From positions 186,001-250,000 of the forward strand of contig NZ_LMVL02000002.1 in the NCBI RefSeq assembly GCF_001541345.2: a stretch of DNA of 64,000 nucleotides, read 5' to 3'. The first letter of the stretch is position 1. Each line of letters starts with the position of its first letter. A model generated the notes under the pieces. That model was given only the letters and a program-made list of their open reading frames with translations, was not told the origin of the DNA and did no database searches. This DNA is from Gillisella vitis. Its GTDB lineage: Bacteria; Pseudomonadota; Alphaproteobacteria; Rhizobiales; Rhizobiaceae. A program made the position numbers and the translations under genes. This document shows positions 46,525 to 55,142 of this stretch, one piece after another.

Positions 46525-48609
46525 ATGGCAGGCGAAGAACACGTTTCCGTTGCAGTAAGAGACGACTTTCTGGCACGGCAAACCAAGGCGAAGCCAATAC
46601 CAGCTCTAGCGGAGCTCTTGTGGAACAGCCTCGATGGCGATGCCACCGATGTCTCAGTGGAATTCGTATACGAAGACTTGGCTGGCGGGATGTCCAAGAT
46701 CGTCGTCTATGACAATGGCGACGGGTTCTCACGAAACGACGCGCGGGCTCTTTTCGGCAATCTCGGTGGCTCGTGGAAACGCCATATCCGCCAGACGAAG
46801 CGCAATCATCGTATGATTCATGGGCAAGAAGGACGCGGCCGCTACAAGGCATTTGCTCTCGGCCAGTCCGCCACTTGGAAGGTGTGTTACGACGAACCGT
46901 CCGGCCGTAAGGCATTTGAGGTCAAGCTGCTCGAAGCTGATCTCACGGACGTCACCATCACCGAGGAAGCGCCAGCGCCAAGCCGCTCGACAGGGGTCAT
47001 CGTAGAGATCAATGATCTCCGGCGCGATTTCAGAACCTTCGAGAGCGACGAAGGCGTTCAGGACATGAACGAGATTTTCGCGCTCTATCTCATGAATTAT
47101 CGGGGTGTATCCATCTCGATTGCCGACCAGAGACTCGATCCCGCAAAGGCGATCGCCAGCCACCATAAGGTTTCGCTGCCGCCGATCGAAACCGCGGAAG
47201 GTGCCCGGCACAGCGTTGAGCTGGAAGTTATTGAATGGCGAACCGATGCACGCCGCGTACTATATCTCTGCTCCGCAAGCGGATTTCCGTTCGATCAGGT
47301 CGAGACCCGGTTTCACGTGCCCGGCTTCTCTTTCTCCGCCTACTTGAAATCCACCTACGTCGAGGAGCTTCACAACGAGGAGCGGGTTGCCCTCTCGGAA
47401 ATGGATCCTCTGCTCACCGCGGCAGTCGAAAACGCACGATCAGCGATTAAAGATTATTTCCGAGAAAAGGCCGCAGAAAAGGCTCGGTCGCTCGTCGACG
47501 AATGGATCGCCGAGGATGTCTACCCATACCGAGGCGAGCCGCAAAACGCCGTCGAAAAAGTTGAGCGTCAAGTCTTTGATATCGTCGCAGTTCAGGTTCA
47601 GGAGCTGGCGCCGGACCTCGCGATCAGCTCTGCAAAGACCAAAGCTCTGCACCTTCGTATGCTTCGGAGCGCAATCGAGCGCGGACCCGAAGAGCTGCAA
47701 CTGATCTTGAAGGAAGTGCTAGATCTACCTGCGCGCAAACAGAAAGAACTCGCCACACTCCTGCAAGAGACGACACTTTCAGCAATCATCACCGCCGCGA
47801 AAACAGTTGCCGATCGGCTCAAGTTCATATCTGCCCTAGAGTCGATTGTATTTGATCCTGAAACCAAAGGTCGACTGAAAGAACGAACCCAACTTCACAA
47901 GATACTTGCCGAGAATACGTGGATTTTCGGAGAAGAGTATAATTTGTGGGTGAGCGACAAGGACCTCCGTCGCGTCCTTGAAAAGCATCGCGATTATCTC
48001 GATCCGGACATCTCGATCGACGAGCCAGTCAAGGTGATCGGCAAGGCGCGTGGGATCATCGATCTGATGTTCTCTCGCTCCACCCGGCGGCATCGTGCCA
48101 ACGACATCGAACACATGATCGTCGAGCTCAAAGCTCCTAGGGTGAAGATCGGGGCCAAGGAAATCACGCAGGCAAAACAATATGCAATCGCCGTCACGTC
48201 GGATGAGCGGTTCTCGACCGTCGATGGGGTCCGCTGGCATTTCTGGCTCGTTTCGAACGCCTACGACGATTTCGCCAAGCACGAAATTGAAAGCGGACCC
48301 GATCGCGAAAGGCGTCTGATCGCGAAAGGGCCAAGACATATTGTGGGAATCAAGACGTGGGGTGAATTGATCGAGGACAATCGCGCTCGACTGCAGTTCT
48401 TCCAGGAGCATTTGCAACATTCCGCCGATGAAGGCACCGCGATCAAGTATCTGCAGGAAAAGCACAGCCAATACCTGGAGGGTGTCATTGTGGAGGAACC
48501 CGATGAGAGCAATGGGGATGAGCCCGCGACTTGTGCCTCGGAGAATCCAGAGCAGCCTGCCCACCCATCTGCTCCGCCTGCAGCCCCCAGCGGCGAGCGT
48601 CCGCACTGA
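46525..48609 (+). CDS. GHKL ATPase fused to a Shedu-like (DUF4263) nuclease domain
   Basis: A 694-residue protein. The N-terminal Bergerat ATPase fold (1-300) has the helix with ELLWNSLDGDA (glutamate 30, asparagine 34), the VYDNGDGF motif (about 61-68) and the glycine-rich lid HGQEGRGRYKAF (about 99-110), like MORC/Hsp90-type ATPases. After a helical linker (about 300-440) comes a Shedu SduA-like domain: HKILAENTWIFGEEYNL, an aspartate in GIIDLMFSR and VELKAPRVKIG with the acid/lysine pair. The tail is proline-rich. A GGAGGGGG site precedes the ATG. Shedu domains are anti-phage nucleases, so this is probably a defence protein with ATP-controlled cleavage. Confidence 0.8.
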   Translation: MAGEEHVSVAVRDDFLARQTKAKPIPALAELLWNSLDGDATDVSVEFVYEDLAGGMSKIVVYDNGDGFSRNDARALFGNLGGSWKRHIRQTKRNHRMIHGQEGRGRYKAFALGQSATWKVCYDEPSGRKAFEVKLLEADLTDVTITEEAPAPSRSTGVIVEINDLRRDFRTFESDEGVQDMNEIFALYLMNYRGVSISIADQRLDPAKAIASHHKVSLPPIETAEGARHSVELEVIEWRTDARRVLYLCSASGFPFDQVETRFHVPGFSFSAYLKSTYVEELHNEERVALSEMDPLLTAAVENARSAIKDYFREKAAEKARSLVDEWIAEDVYPYRGEPQNAVEKVERQVFDIVAVQVQELAPDLAISSAKTKALHLRMLRSAIERGPEELQLILKEVLDLPARKQKELATLLQETTLSAIITAAKTVADRLKFISALESIVFDPETKGRLKERTQLHKILAENTWIFGEEYNLWVSDKDLRRVLEKHRDYLDPDISIDEPVKVIGKARGIIDLMFSRSTRRHRANDIEHMIVELKAPRVKIGAKEITQAKQYAIAVTSDERFSTVDGVRWHFWLVSNAYDDFAKHEIESGPDRERRLIAKGPRHIVGIKTWGELIEDNRARLQFFQEHLQHSADEGTAIKYLQEKHSQYLEGVIVEEPDESNGDEPATCASENPEQPAHPSAPPAAPSGERPH

Positions 48610-48677
48610 CAGTGACGACGCGAGATTGATTGAAGGCAGTCGCGTGCCCGCTGAAAGGGCAAGACAGGAGACAGGGC

Positions 48678-49682
48678 ATGCTCACGCTTGAAATCTTCGA
48701 TGACGGCGGTGTTTTCCGTCATGGCGATGGTTATGAACAGATCGTCGAGGAACTGGATGACGCGCTTGATCAGCGCGACGGCGGGACGCTCGCGCCTGCA
48801 AAGTACCTCAAGACGCTGAAGGCGCTGGTCGATCGTCACCCCCACTTCATCGATGGCTATGCCCACTTGGGCAATGCACTCATGGAAGAAGGCAAGCCCA
48901 AGCTCGCACTGCAAGCCTGCCTTCATGGTCTGGACGTCGGTGAGCGCGCGATCCCCGCCAGCTACGCGGGTTCGATCGAATGGGGCTTGCTGGAAAATCG
49001 CCCCTTTCTGCGCGCGGCGCATGGCGTTGTCCTTTCGCAGCTCCGGCTTGGCCAACGCAAGGATGCTCTACGGCTGATGGAGAGGATGCTTGCCTGGAAC
49101 CCGAACGACAATCAGGGCATCCGCTACCTGATTGGTCCGGAATATCTACGCGCCGGTGAAACGGCAAAGGCCGAGCGCTTTTTCACGGATGAAGCCCCAC
49201 ACTACCCGCCTTATCACTATGAGCATGCCCTGCTGCACCTGAAGGCCGGTGACCCCATCTCTGCCGCGACTAGGCTACGCCATGGTTTTGTCGCGAACGG
49301 CTATATCGCCGAGATGTTGTCCGGGACCCCCGAGCCGGCGGCGCTTGCGATCTGGCACGGCTCGAACCTTGCCGAACCGGAGACCGCTCGCGACTATCTG
49401 AACCAGTGCGGCGACCTATGGCAGCGAACACCGGATGCTGTCGCCTTTGTACGCTGGCTGCACACGCATCCCAAAGTTCTCGCCGAAAGAGCCGCGGTCC
49501 TCGAATGCCAGGAGGCGCTGTTGTGGGAGCACGACTTTGAAAAACGGCAGGCGTTGGGCTTGAAAGAGGAGGCAGCACGCGCGCGGATCGACGATGTCCT
49601 TTCGGCGGAGATCGTTCGGAAGAAGGCCGACCGCCATGGGCGACCGATAGAACCATGGCGATATCAACGCACGCGTTTTTGA
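48678..49682 (+). CDS. Tetratricopeptide-repeat protein
   Basis: A 334-residue soluble helical protein. TPR-like pairs are visible around PHFIDGYAHLGNALMEEGKPKLAL, RLGQRKDALRLMERMLAWNP and HYEHALLHLKAGDPISAATRL. The segment NPNDNQGIRYLIGPEYLRAGE is a recurring motif of bacterial TPR proteins of unknown function. It lies 68 bases after the GHKL-Shedu gene on the same strand with its own GGAG site, so cotranscription is likely. It could be a partner in that system or independent cargo. Confidence 0.75.
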   Translation: MLTLEIFDDGGVFRHGDGYEQIVEELDDALDQRDGGTLAPAKYLKTLKALVDRHPHFIDGYAHLGNALMEEGKPKLALQACLHGLDVGERAIPASYAGSIEWGLLENRPFLRAAHGVVLSQLRLGQRKDALRLMERMLAWNPNDNQGIRYLIGPEYLRAGETAKAERFFTDEAPHYPPYHYEHALLHLKAGDPISAATRLRHGFVANGYIAEMLSGTPEPAALAIWHGSNLAEPETARDYLNQCGDLWQRTPDAVAFVRWLHTHPKVLAERAAVLECQEALLWEHDFEKRQALGLKEEAARARIDDVLSAEIVRKKADRHGRPIEPWRYQRTRF

Positions 49683-49826
49683 AGCCTTGATTACGGTGCC
49701 CCGATTCATGGTTCTCGGGTTCGTCCCCGTAACCATCTAAGCGGCGCGACGTTTTTTATGAGGCGGATCGGTGATCGGAAAAAATCATATCTGATCGATA
49801 ATGTTCAATAGTTGGCCAAATATGAC

Positions 49827-51059
49827 TTAAAGACTGCGCGCCATTTGCATCTCATCACCGACGAAAGCAGCCTCATAGTCCCGCGCCGGCGCGCCAGAGA
49901 CGCCAACCTGTCTGAAGGCCTCCCGCCATCCGTCCGAAACGCGCTGCGCCATTGTCCGGATCATCTCCTGTGCCTCGGCGTCGGGGATCTCGAAAAACGC
50001 GCAGGCTTCCAGTGCGAGGTTGATAGACCGATCATGGGCTCCGCCCTCTAGGATCGCGGTCTCGAGATGCGGGTTGCGATCCGGCGCCGGATTGACGTCG
50101 AACACCGGCGATAACCGCCACCGACCCGCCCCGACATAGAGGAAGCCATGGTTCTTCAGGTGATCGTCCTTGTTTGACACGAGGATCGTAAAAATCAGAC
50201 GCCTGTAAAGCTCGCGGAAATCGTCAGAGGGATCGGGTGAACAAGACCGCATGAAATCGACGATCTCTGTATAGGAACCCAGTTCTGCGCCCGTCTTGCC
50301 GAGCGCGGTACGCGCGGAGATGTAGGGAATCCGTGCGGACCCGCGCCGGTCGAACCGTTTGATCAGCGCCACCGGAAACGGCGTGTCGGCCAACTCCAAC
50401 CGTGTCTCGGGCGTGCGGATACCGCAGGCGGCCGCCAAGCGCAGCGTCGCGACCTCGACGCGCTCGATCGGCTGCTGATCGTGGACCGAGGTGAACTTCG
50501 CCAGCCATAGTGTATCGCCGTCTCTGACATTGGCTTTGGGGCGCGCGCCGCCGGAGCCGCCGGCACCAGCCAGGGCCTGCAACTCTTCGGGCGTGATTTC
50601 CTTGCCTTGCTCATAGGCTCGCGCGATCGCCGTGATGGTTTCGAGATCGACCACACGCGGAACGGCGTCGGCCGCCTTTCCGCGAATAACTTCCCCCTTG
50701 TCATCCAGAAAGCGCAACGCGCCTTGCCGGCAGGTATCGTCGGAAAGCGTCAGATACTCGAATTCGTTGAGACCATTGCCATAGGCGCGTTCGAGCAGCC
50801 TGCGCCCCCAACTGTCCGGCGCCGCATCGGCGAAAACGCCCGCCAACGCGTCGCGCATGTTGCCGAGCTGTCCTGACGTATGGAATGGGCCAGCCTCAAG
50901 AGGGAAATCAGGCTGTATGGCGAAGGAGCGCGGGTTTTCGATCCATTCTGGACCATAGGCGAAAGTAGAGAACTGCCGCGGCCCGGCATGGGTAAATCGC
51001 AATTGGCCCACCGATGTCCGGCCTTCGCCAAGCGCGACATGGGCGACGAAATCGGCCAT
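49827..51059 (-). CDS. hipA: HipA-like serine/threonine kinase toxin
   Basis: A 410-residue HipA kinase. Visible: the ATP loop AGAGGSGGARPKA (about 165-177), the lysine in LWLAKF, the catalytic SNKDDHLKNHGFL with aspartate and asparagine, and the metal-binding DVNP. The N-terminal DUF-type domain precedes it. HipA kinases phosphorylate a tRNA synthetase or other target to arrest growth. It shares one base with the upstream XRE gene (TGATG), forming a hipBA operon. Confidence 0.9.
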   Translation of the reverse strand: MADFVAHVALGEGRTSVGQLRFTHAGPRQFSTFAYGPEWIENPRSFAIQPDFPLEAGPFHTSGQLGNMRDALAGVFADAAPDSWGRRLLERAYGNGLNEFEYLTLSDDTCRQGALRFLDDKGEVIRGKAADAVPRVVDLETITAIARAYEQGKEITPEELQALAGAGGSGGARPKANVRDGDTLWLAKFTSVHDQQPIERVEVATLRLAAACGIRTPETRLELADTPFPVALIKRFDRRGSARIPYISARTALGKTGAELGSYTEIVDFMRSCSPDPSDDFRELYRRLIFTILVSNKDDHLKNHGFLYVGAGRWRLSPVFDVNPAPDRNPHLETAILEGGAHDRSINLALEACAFFEIPDAEAQEMIRTMAQRVSDGWREAFRQVGVSGAPARDYEAAFVGDEMQMARSL

Positions 51060-51445
51060 CAGAAGGAAGCCCCGTCAGGGTCCACAACGTCCTGCCGATC
51101 CTGCGTCTCCTCCGTCTGAGCTTTCTGCTTTTTCAGCCTTGCCGCGAAGGAGCGGCCCCTGCGCGGTCCGTGCTCCGCTGCCAGCGCCAGCCCCAGATCG
51201 TCCTTGCGGATATCGACCAGGTCAGCGAGCCGCTCCAGAAGGCCTAGCACAACGAGAACGTCGGCAAGCGTTCCGATGGCAACGCCCGGATCACCCCGTT
51301 CAAGTCGGGCGATGGAACTTGGCGAGGTACCCGCACGCACGGCGAGATCCGCCACGGCAATACCACGCCGCAGCCGCGCGTGGCGGATATCCTGGCCCAG
51401 CCGTTCCAGTGCTGGCTTCGCCTTAGGAGAGCCCATCTCAATCAT
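51059..51445 (-). CDS. hipB: HipB-like XRE antitoxin
   Basis: A 128-residue protein with an XRE helix-turn-helix (RRGIAVADLAVRAGTSPSSI, then ARLERGDPG) and a basic C-terminal tail. It should bind and silence HipA and repress the operon at the inverted repeats just upstream. Starts at 51445 or 51436 (MGSPKAK) are possible. A longer frame to 51490 would read through the operator. Confidence 0.85.
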   Translation of the reverse strand: MIEMGSPKAKPALERLGQDIRHARLRRGIAVADLAVRAGTSPSSIARLERGDPGVAIGTLADVLVVLGLLERLADLVDIRKDDLGLALAAEHGPRRGRSFAARLKKQKAQTEETQDRQDVVDPDGASF

Positions 51446-51446
51446 C

Positions 51447-51485
51447 CATATATGATGTAAAACGCTGATAAACCGATCATATATG
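51447..51485. promoter_or_regulatory. hipBA operator: paired inverted repeats
   Basis: CATATATGAT at 51447-51456 and its reverse complement ATCATATATG at 51476-51485 face each other across 19 bases, directly upstream of hipB. Two half-sites about three helical turns apart suit cooperative binding of HipB dimers. Confidence 0.7.
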
Positions 51486-51567
51486 ACCAATTAGTTCCAA
51501 GGTCAAGAATTTCAGTTGGTGCCTCCAAGAACACCATCGCCTCGTTTTGCAGATCTGCGACAGGCGG

Positions 51568-51609
51568 GGCGCGAACTGATGCGCCGATATTCTCGATTTC
51601 CTTAGCCAT
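51568..51609 (-). pseudogene. Truncated abiEii toxin start
   Basis: On the minus strand an ATG at 51609 overlaps the abiEi stop, as in intact abiE operons, and reads MAKEIENIGASVRA, the N-terminus expected of AbiEii nucleotidyltransferase toxins (NIGASVRARL...). After that the sequence no longer matches: no RLLNLA or LERLLYRL segment, and the frame runs into the hipBA promoter. Only about 13 codons of a gene normally near 300 codons remain. Confidence 0.65.
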
Positions 51610-52219
51610 TGGCGGTCAGCGCCTCGAGATAGGGCCGAATGACCGTGGCGACCGTTCCTCGTTCAGCTTGGCTGGCAATCTCGCTTGGCGTCGTCTTGCG
51701 CTGACGCAGCGCTTCCTGCAGGCCTTCGATCGCCACGGACAGGCCGATCTTGTTCCGATATCGGAAGCAATCGGCAATCGTCTTTGCGACACAGAAAACC
51801 TTCACGGGCACCCTCTCGACAGGGTGGGTCTCAACCCCCTCCGTCAGGAGACGATCTGTGAAACGCACCAGCCGAATGGGCGTGCCTTCGGGTCTCGGGG
51901 TCCAGTCCTTCTGCCCCACGGCGAGCCAAACCTGCCTCGGCAGTTGATCGGTCAGCCCGTGGAACGCCAGGGCCGAAACGAGGCAAACCACGCCCTTGGG
52001 GGCCCGCTTGGCGACCTCTGCAAGACTGTGGTGGATGTCGAGGGGCGCGTCGGAAAGCTGATAGAGCCCGCGCGCGAGTCGAAGCACCTCGCCGTCACGT
52101 TCCATGCGGCTCATGGTGGCGGCTGTTACGCCCGCCTCGCGCAGCTCTGCCAGGCGCGACATTCCGCGCGCGGTCAGCACGGTATAAGCAATCTGGCGTT
52201 GGGACATGGATGACGGCAC
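51602..52219 (-). CDS. abiEi: AbiEi-type antitoxin (type IV abortive infection)
   Basis: A 205-residue protein with an N-terminal winged helix (SRLAELREAGVTAATMSRMERDGEVLRLARGLYQLSD, given in part) and the AbiEi C-terminal domain (VCLVSALAFHGLTDQLP and VFCVAKTIADCFRYRNKIG). AbiEi represses the operon and antagonises the AbiEii toxin by acting on it rather than by tight complex. Its toxin partner is cut short here, so it is an orphan antitoxin that might block AbiEii from other elements. Confidence 0.88.
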   Translation of the reverse strand: MPSSMSQRQIAYTVLTARGMSRLAELREAGVTAATMSRMERDGEVLRLARGLYQLSDAPLDIHHSLAEVAKRAPKGVVCLVSALAFHGLTDQLPRQVWLAVGQKDWTPRPEGTPIRLVRFTDRLLTEGVETHPVERVPVKVFCVAKTIADCFRYRNKIGLSVAIEGLQEALRQRKTTPSEIASQAERGTVATVIRPYLEALTANG

Positions 52220-52470
52220 GATACGGAAACCCGGAACATAGGACTTACTGTCCGAGGATTTGTATCATTTTCGCATGGTGAAGAAAGGTGCGAGGTAAGA
52301 GGCTGCCGTTTTACGAAACGCGTTCGCCTCAAACGGACTTGAGCAAACAGCGACGATTGATCTTCGGATCGCCTTCTGCATCCACACCGGGAGGGGAAGG
52401 CCTTCCCCTGCGTCCGAGCCTTGGTCTCGACGGACCCCTTCTGCGGGGCGGCTGCCCCGCAACGCCCCGC
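52220..52470. other. Intergenic region upstream of the DUF932 gene
   Basis: About 250 bases without a supported gene. They carry the abiEi promoter region at the left, the 18-bp palindrome at 52392-52409, and a GC-rich hairpin (GCGGGGC-GGCT-GCCCCGC at 52443-52460) just before the leader element at 52471. Confidence 0.5.
52392..52409. repeat. Perfect 18-bp palindrome
   Basis: AGGGGAAGGCCTTCCCCT reads the same on both strands with no spacer. A site of this form upstream of a mobile-element gene may bind a dimeric protein such as a partition or relaxosome factor; nothing in the window identifies which. Confidence 0.6.
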
Positions 52471-52555
52471 TGAGAGTGAGAGAGCGGACTTGTTTCCGGT
52501 GACGGGTTGAAGGTCGGAGAAGAGGTCTCTGACGCCCGTCGTGGAGATTGGTCCC
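52471..52555 (+). promoter_or_regulatory. Leader element A (before the DUF932 gene)
   Basis: An 85-base leader ending at the start codon. It shares AGAGTGAGAG-GCGG, GTGACGGGTTG-AGGTCG and GCCCGTCG-GGAGATT with element B before the ParB gene. GACGGG and CCCGTC (52501-52540) can pair, bringing the ribosome site GGAG next to the base of a stem. Confidence 0.65.
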
Positions 52556-53749
52556 ATGAATATGCAGGTCCTCAATGCGCGCCGTGACACCAGCGGCGGT
52601 TACAAGGTCGATGTCGGCCGGGGCGAGCGGGTCGGCCGCGTCTCGTCCGAATGGTTCTCGCGCCCGGCCGACGAGCGCTACCTTTCCTTGTCCGAGTTGG
52701 CCCACACGGTCCGCGACCGCACCGAACGCAGCCGGACGCGGGTGGTGGAGAGCGCGCTTATACACGTCGAGGCGAACCGCAACGACCCGGAGCGGTTGGC
52801 CCTGATCCTGCCGGGCACGGATGCGCCAATCGCGCCGACGCACTGGTCCTTCGGACAACTCGCCAGCCTGGTCGGAGCGCCCGCCGCCTATTTGCGGCAG
52901 CTCCCGGCCGCACTTGCCGGCATCAACCTGCAATACGGCCTGGCCTCCAATCGGGCCGAACAGATCAAGACGCTCGAAACCGATACTGGCCGTGTCGAGC
53001 TGCGCGCCGTCACTGGCCCGGACTATGGCCGCATCTACGATCACGAACTGGTAGAGGCGGTGCAGCGCATCGCCGGCAACGGCACAGGCGACACACGCTG
53101 GAAGGTCCCGGGCGTGCTCGACTGGTCGACCGGGATCTACAATCCGCGCGTCGACATCACCAAGGATACGACCACGCTCTACGCCTCTGATCGCGACGTC
53201 TTCCTGTTCCTGGTCGACGACCTGAATCCGATCGAGGCCGGCCGACTGCCGGACGGCGCGCCCGATCTCTATTTCCGGGGCTTCTATTGCTGGAATTCCG
53301 AGGTCGGCGCCAAGACGCTCGGCATGGCGAGCTTCTATCTGCGCGCGGTCTGCCAGAATCGCAATTTGTGGGGCGTGGAGGATTTCGAGGAAATCACCAT
53401 CCGCCACTCCAAATATGCCGCCAATCGCTTCGCGCACGAGGCAGCCCCGGCGCTGCTGAACTTCGCGAACTCCTCGCCCCTGCCGTTCGTCAACGGCATC
53501 AGGGCGGCCCGCGAGCGGATCGTCGCCAGGACGGACGAAGACCGCACTGACTTCCTGCGTCGTCGCGGCTTCTCCAAGGCCGAAACCGGCAAGATCATCG
53601 ACAGGGTTCTGGCCGAGGAAGGCCGCCCGCCGGAGTCCATCTTCGACTTCGTGCAGGGCATCACTGCCGTCGCACGCGACAAGCCGCATCAGGACGCCCG
53701 CCTCGACATGGAGGGCAAGGCCAAGAAGCTGCTCGATCGAGCTGCCTGA
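52556..53749 (+). CDS. DUF932 protein of mobile elements
   Basis: A 397-residue protein spanning the DUF932 domain common on rhizobial plasmids and ICEs. Motifs include WSFGQLASLVGAPAAYLRQLP in the first third, RAVTGPDYGRIYDHELVEAV in the middle and FYCWNSEVGAKTLGMASFYL later. The molecular function of DUF932 is not established. ATG 52556 follows the shared leader and its GGAG. It is followed by a terminator-like hairpin and the ParB-type gene with a matching leader. Confidence 0.85.
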   Translation: MNMQVLNARRDTSGGYKVDVGRGERVGRVSSEWFSRPADERYLSLSELAHTVRDRTERSRTRVVESALIHVEANRNDPERLALILPGTDAPIAPTHWSFGQLASLVGAPAAYLRQLPAALAGINLQYGLASNRAEQIKTLETDTGRVELRAVTGPDYGRIYDHELVEAVQRIAGNGTGDTRWKVPGVLDWSTGIYNPRVDITKDTTTLYASDRDVFLFLVDDLNPIEAGRLPDGAPDLYFRGFYCWNSEVGAKTLGMASFYLRAVCQNRNLWGVEDFEEITIRHSKYAANRFAHEAAPALLNFANSSPLPFVNGIRAARERIVARTDEDRTDFLRRRGFSKAETGKIIDRVLAEEGRPPESIFDFVQGITAVARDKPHQDARLDMEGKAKKLLDRAA

Positions 53750-53757
53750 AAATCGTG

Positions 53758-53792
53758 AAGCCGGAGATATGGATGTCCGTATTTCCGGCTTT
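53758..53792 (+). terminator. Hairpin after the DUF932 gene
   Basis: AAGCCGGAGATA pairs with TATTTCCGGCTT (one or two mismatches) across about 10 bases, nine bases after the stop. The short T-run is weak, so termination may be partial. Confidence 0.5.
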
Positions 53793-53840
53793 GCGCGTTC
53801 GTGCCTTCCCGTTTGTCCGGTTCCGTGGCGCTGCCCTCAT

Positions 53841-53924
53841 AGAGTGAGAGGGCGGCGCTTCGCTTCGTGACGGGTTGGAGGTCGAGAGAGAGGCTCCCGA
53901 CCGCCCGTCGCGGAGATTATCCCG
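53841..53924 (+). promoter_or_regulatory. Leader element B (before the ParB gene)
   Basis: A homologue of element A, ending immediately before the ParB ATG. GACGGG and GGTCG can pair with CGACC and CCCGTC farther on, giving a longer, more stable stem than in A; the compensating bases in both copies suggest RNA structure is selected. Confidence 0.65.
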
Positions 53925-55142
53925 ATGGCTACTGCCACTCAAAAAATCACCCTGTCGTGCTCGCGCGACATCCCCTTCAACAAGCTCGTTTTGAGCCAGG
54001 CGAACGTGCGCCGCATAAAGGCCGGCGTTTCGATTGAAGACCTTGCGGTCTCGATCGCGCGTCGCGGCCTGATCCAGAGCCTTCACGTCCGGCCAGTCCT
54101 CGACGCTGACGGACAGGAAACCGGCATGTTCGAGGTTCCTGCCGGTGGCCGCCGCTATCAGGCCCTCGCGATTCTGGTGAAGCAAAAGCGCCTCGCCAAG
54201 ACCGCGCCGGTTCCCTGCGTTGTCGGCGACGCTGCCAGCGGCATCCTCATGGAGGAAATCTCGTTCGCTGAGAATGACGAACGCGTTCCGCCACATCCTC
54301 TCGATCAGTATCGCGCTTTCCAGACCATGCGCGACAAGGGAATGACCGAGGAAGATATCGCCGCCGCCTTTCTCATTGACGTGAATGTCGTCAAGCAGCG
54401 TCTGCGCCTGGCCTCCATCTCGCCAGTGCTGCTCGATATCTATGCCGAAGACGGTATCGAGCTGAAGCAGCTTATGGCCTTCACCGTCTCGCAGGATCAT
54501 GCGCGCCAGGAGCAGGTCTGGGCAGCGATTAAGGACGGCTGGCAGAAGGAGCCATGGCAAATCCGCCGCATGCTCACCGAGACTGCGGTACGCGCATCCG
54601 ACAAGCGCGCCGCGTTCGTCGGCATCGACGCCTACGAGGCGGCGGGCGGCTACGTCCTGCGCGATCTGTTTGAGGACGACAATGGCGGCTGGCTGCAAGA
54701 CCCGGTACTGCTCGATCGACTGGTCGGCGAAAAGCTGAAGACCATTGCCGAGGAAATTGCCGGCGAAGGCTGGAAATGGGTCGAGATCGCCGTCAACTTC
54801 CCCTATGGCCATGACGATGGCCTGCGCGGGCTTGTCGGGACGACCGTCGACCTGACGGAGGAAGAGCGTGCTACCCGCGAGGCGCTTCGTGGCGAACATG
54901 ATCGTCTGGAGGCCGAATACGCTGAGACCGACGATGTGCCCGATGAGATCGATCAGCGCCTTGGCGAGATCGAGCAGGCGCTCGACACCTTCGAGCAGCA
55001 CCCGGTGATCTACGATCCGGCTGAGATCGCCCGCGCCGGCGTTTTCGTCAGCATCGATCGTGATGGTGATCTGGTCGTCGATCGCGGCTTTGTCCGCCCC
55101 GAGGATGAAGCTCCGGTCGCTATCGATGGCCAAGCGAGCATA
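53925..55142 (+). pseudogene. ParB-like nuclease/partition protein, N-terminal part, disrupted
   Basis: About 406 codons of a ParB/RepB-like protein: ParB N-terminal domain with ANVRRIKAGVSIEDLAVSI and the nucleotide motif EVPAGGRRYQALAI, then NDERVPPHPLDQYRAF and the helix-turn-helix MTEEDIAAAFLIDVNVVKQRLRLA. Homologues on mobile elements continue for about 300 more residues, but this reading runs into the IS at 55143 and ends after a foreign tail at 55250. The rest lies beyond the IS. The N-terminal part could still be made as a truncated protein. Confidence 0.85.
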
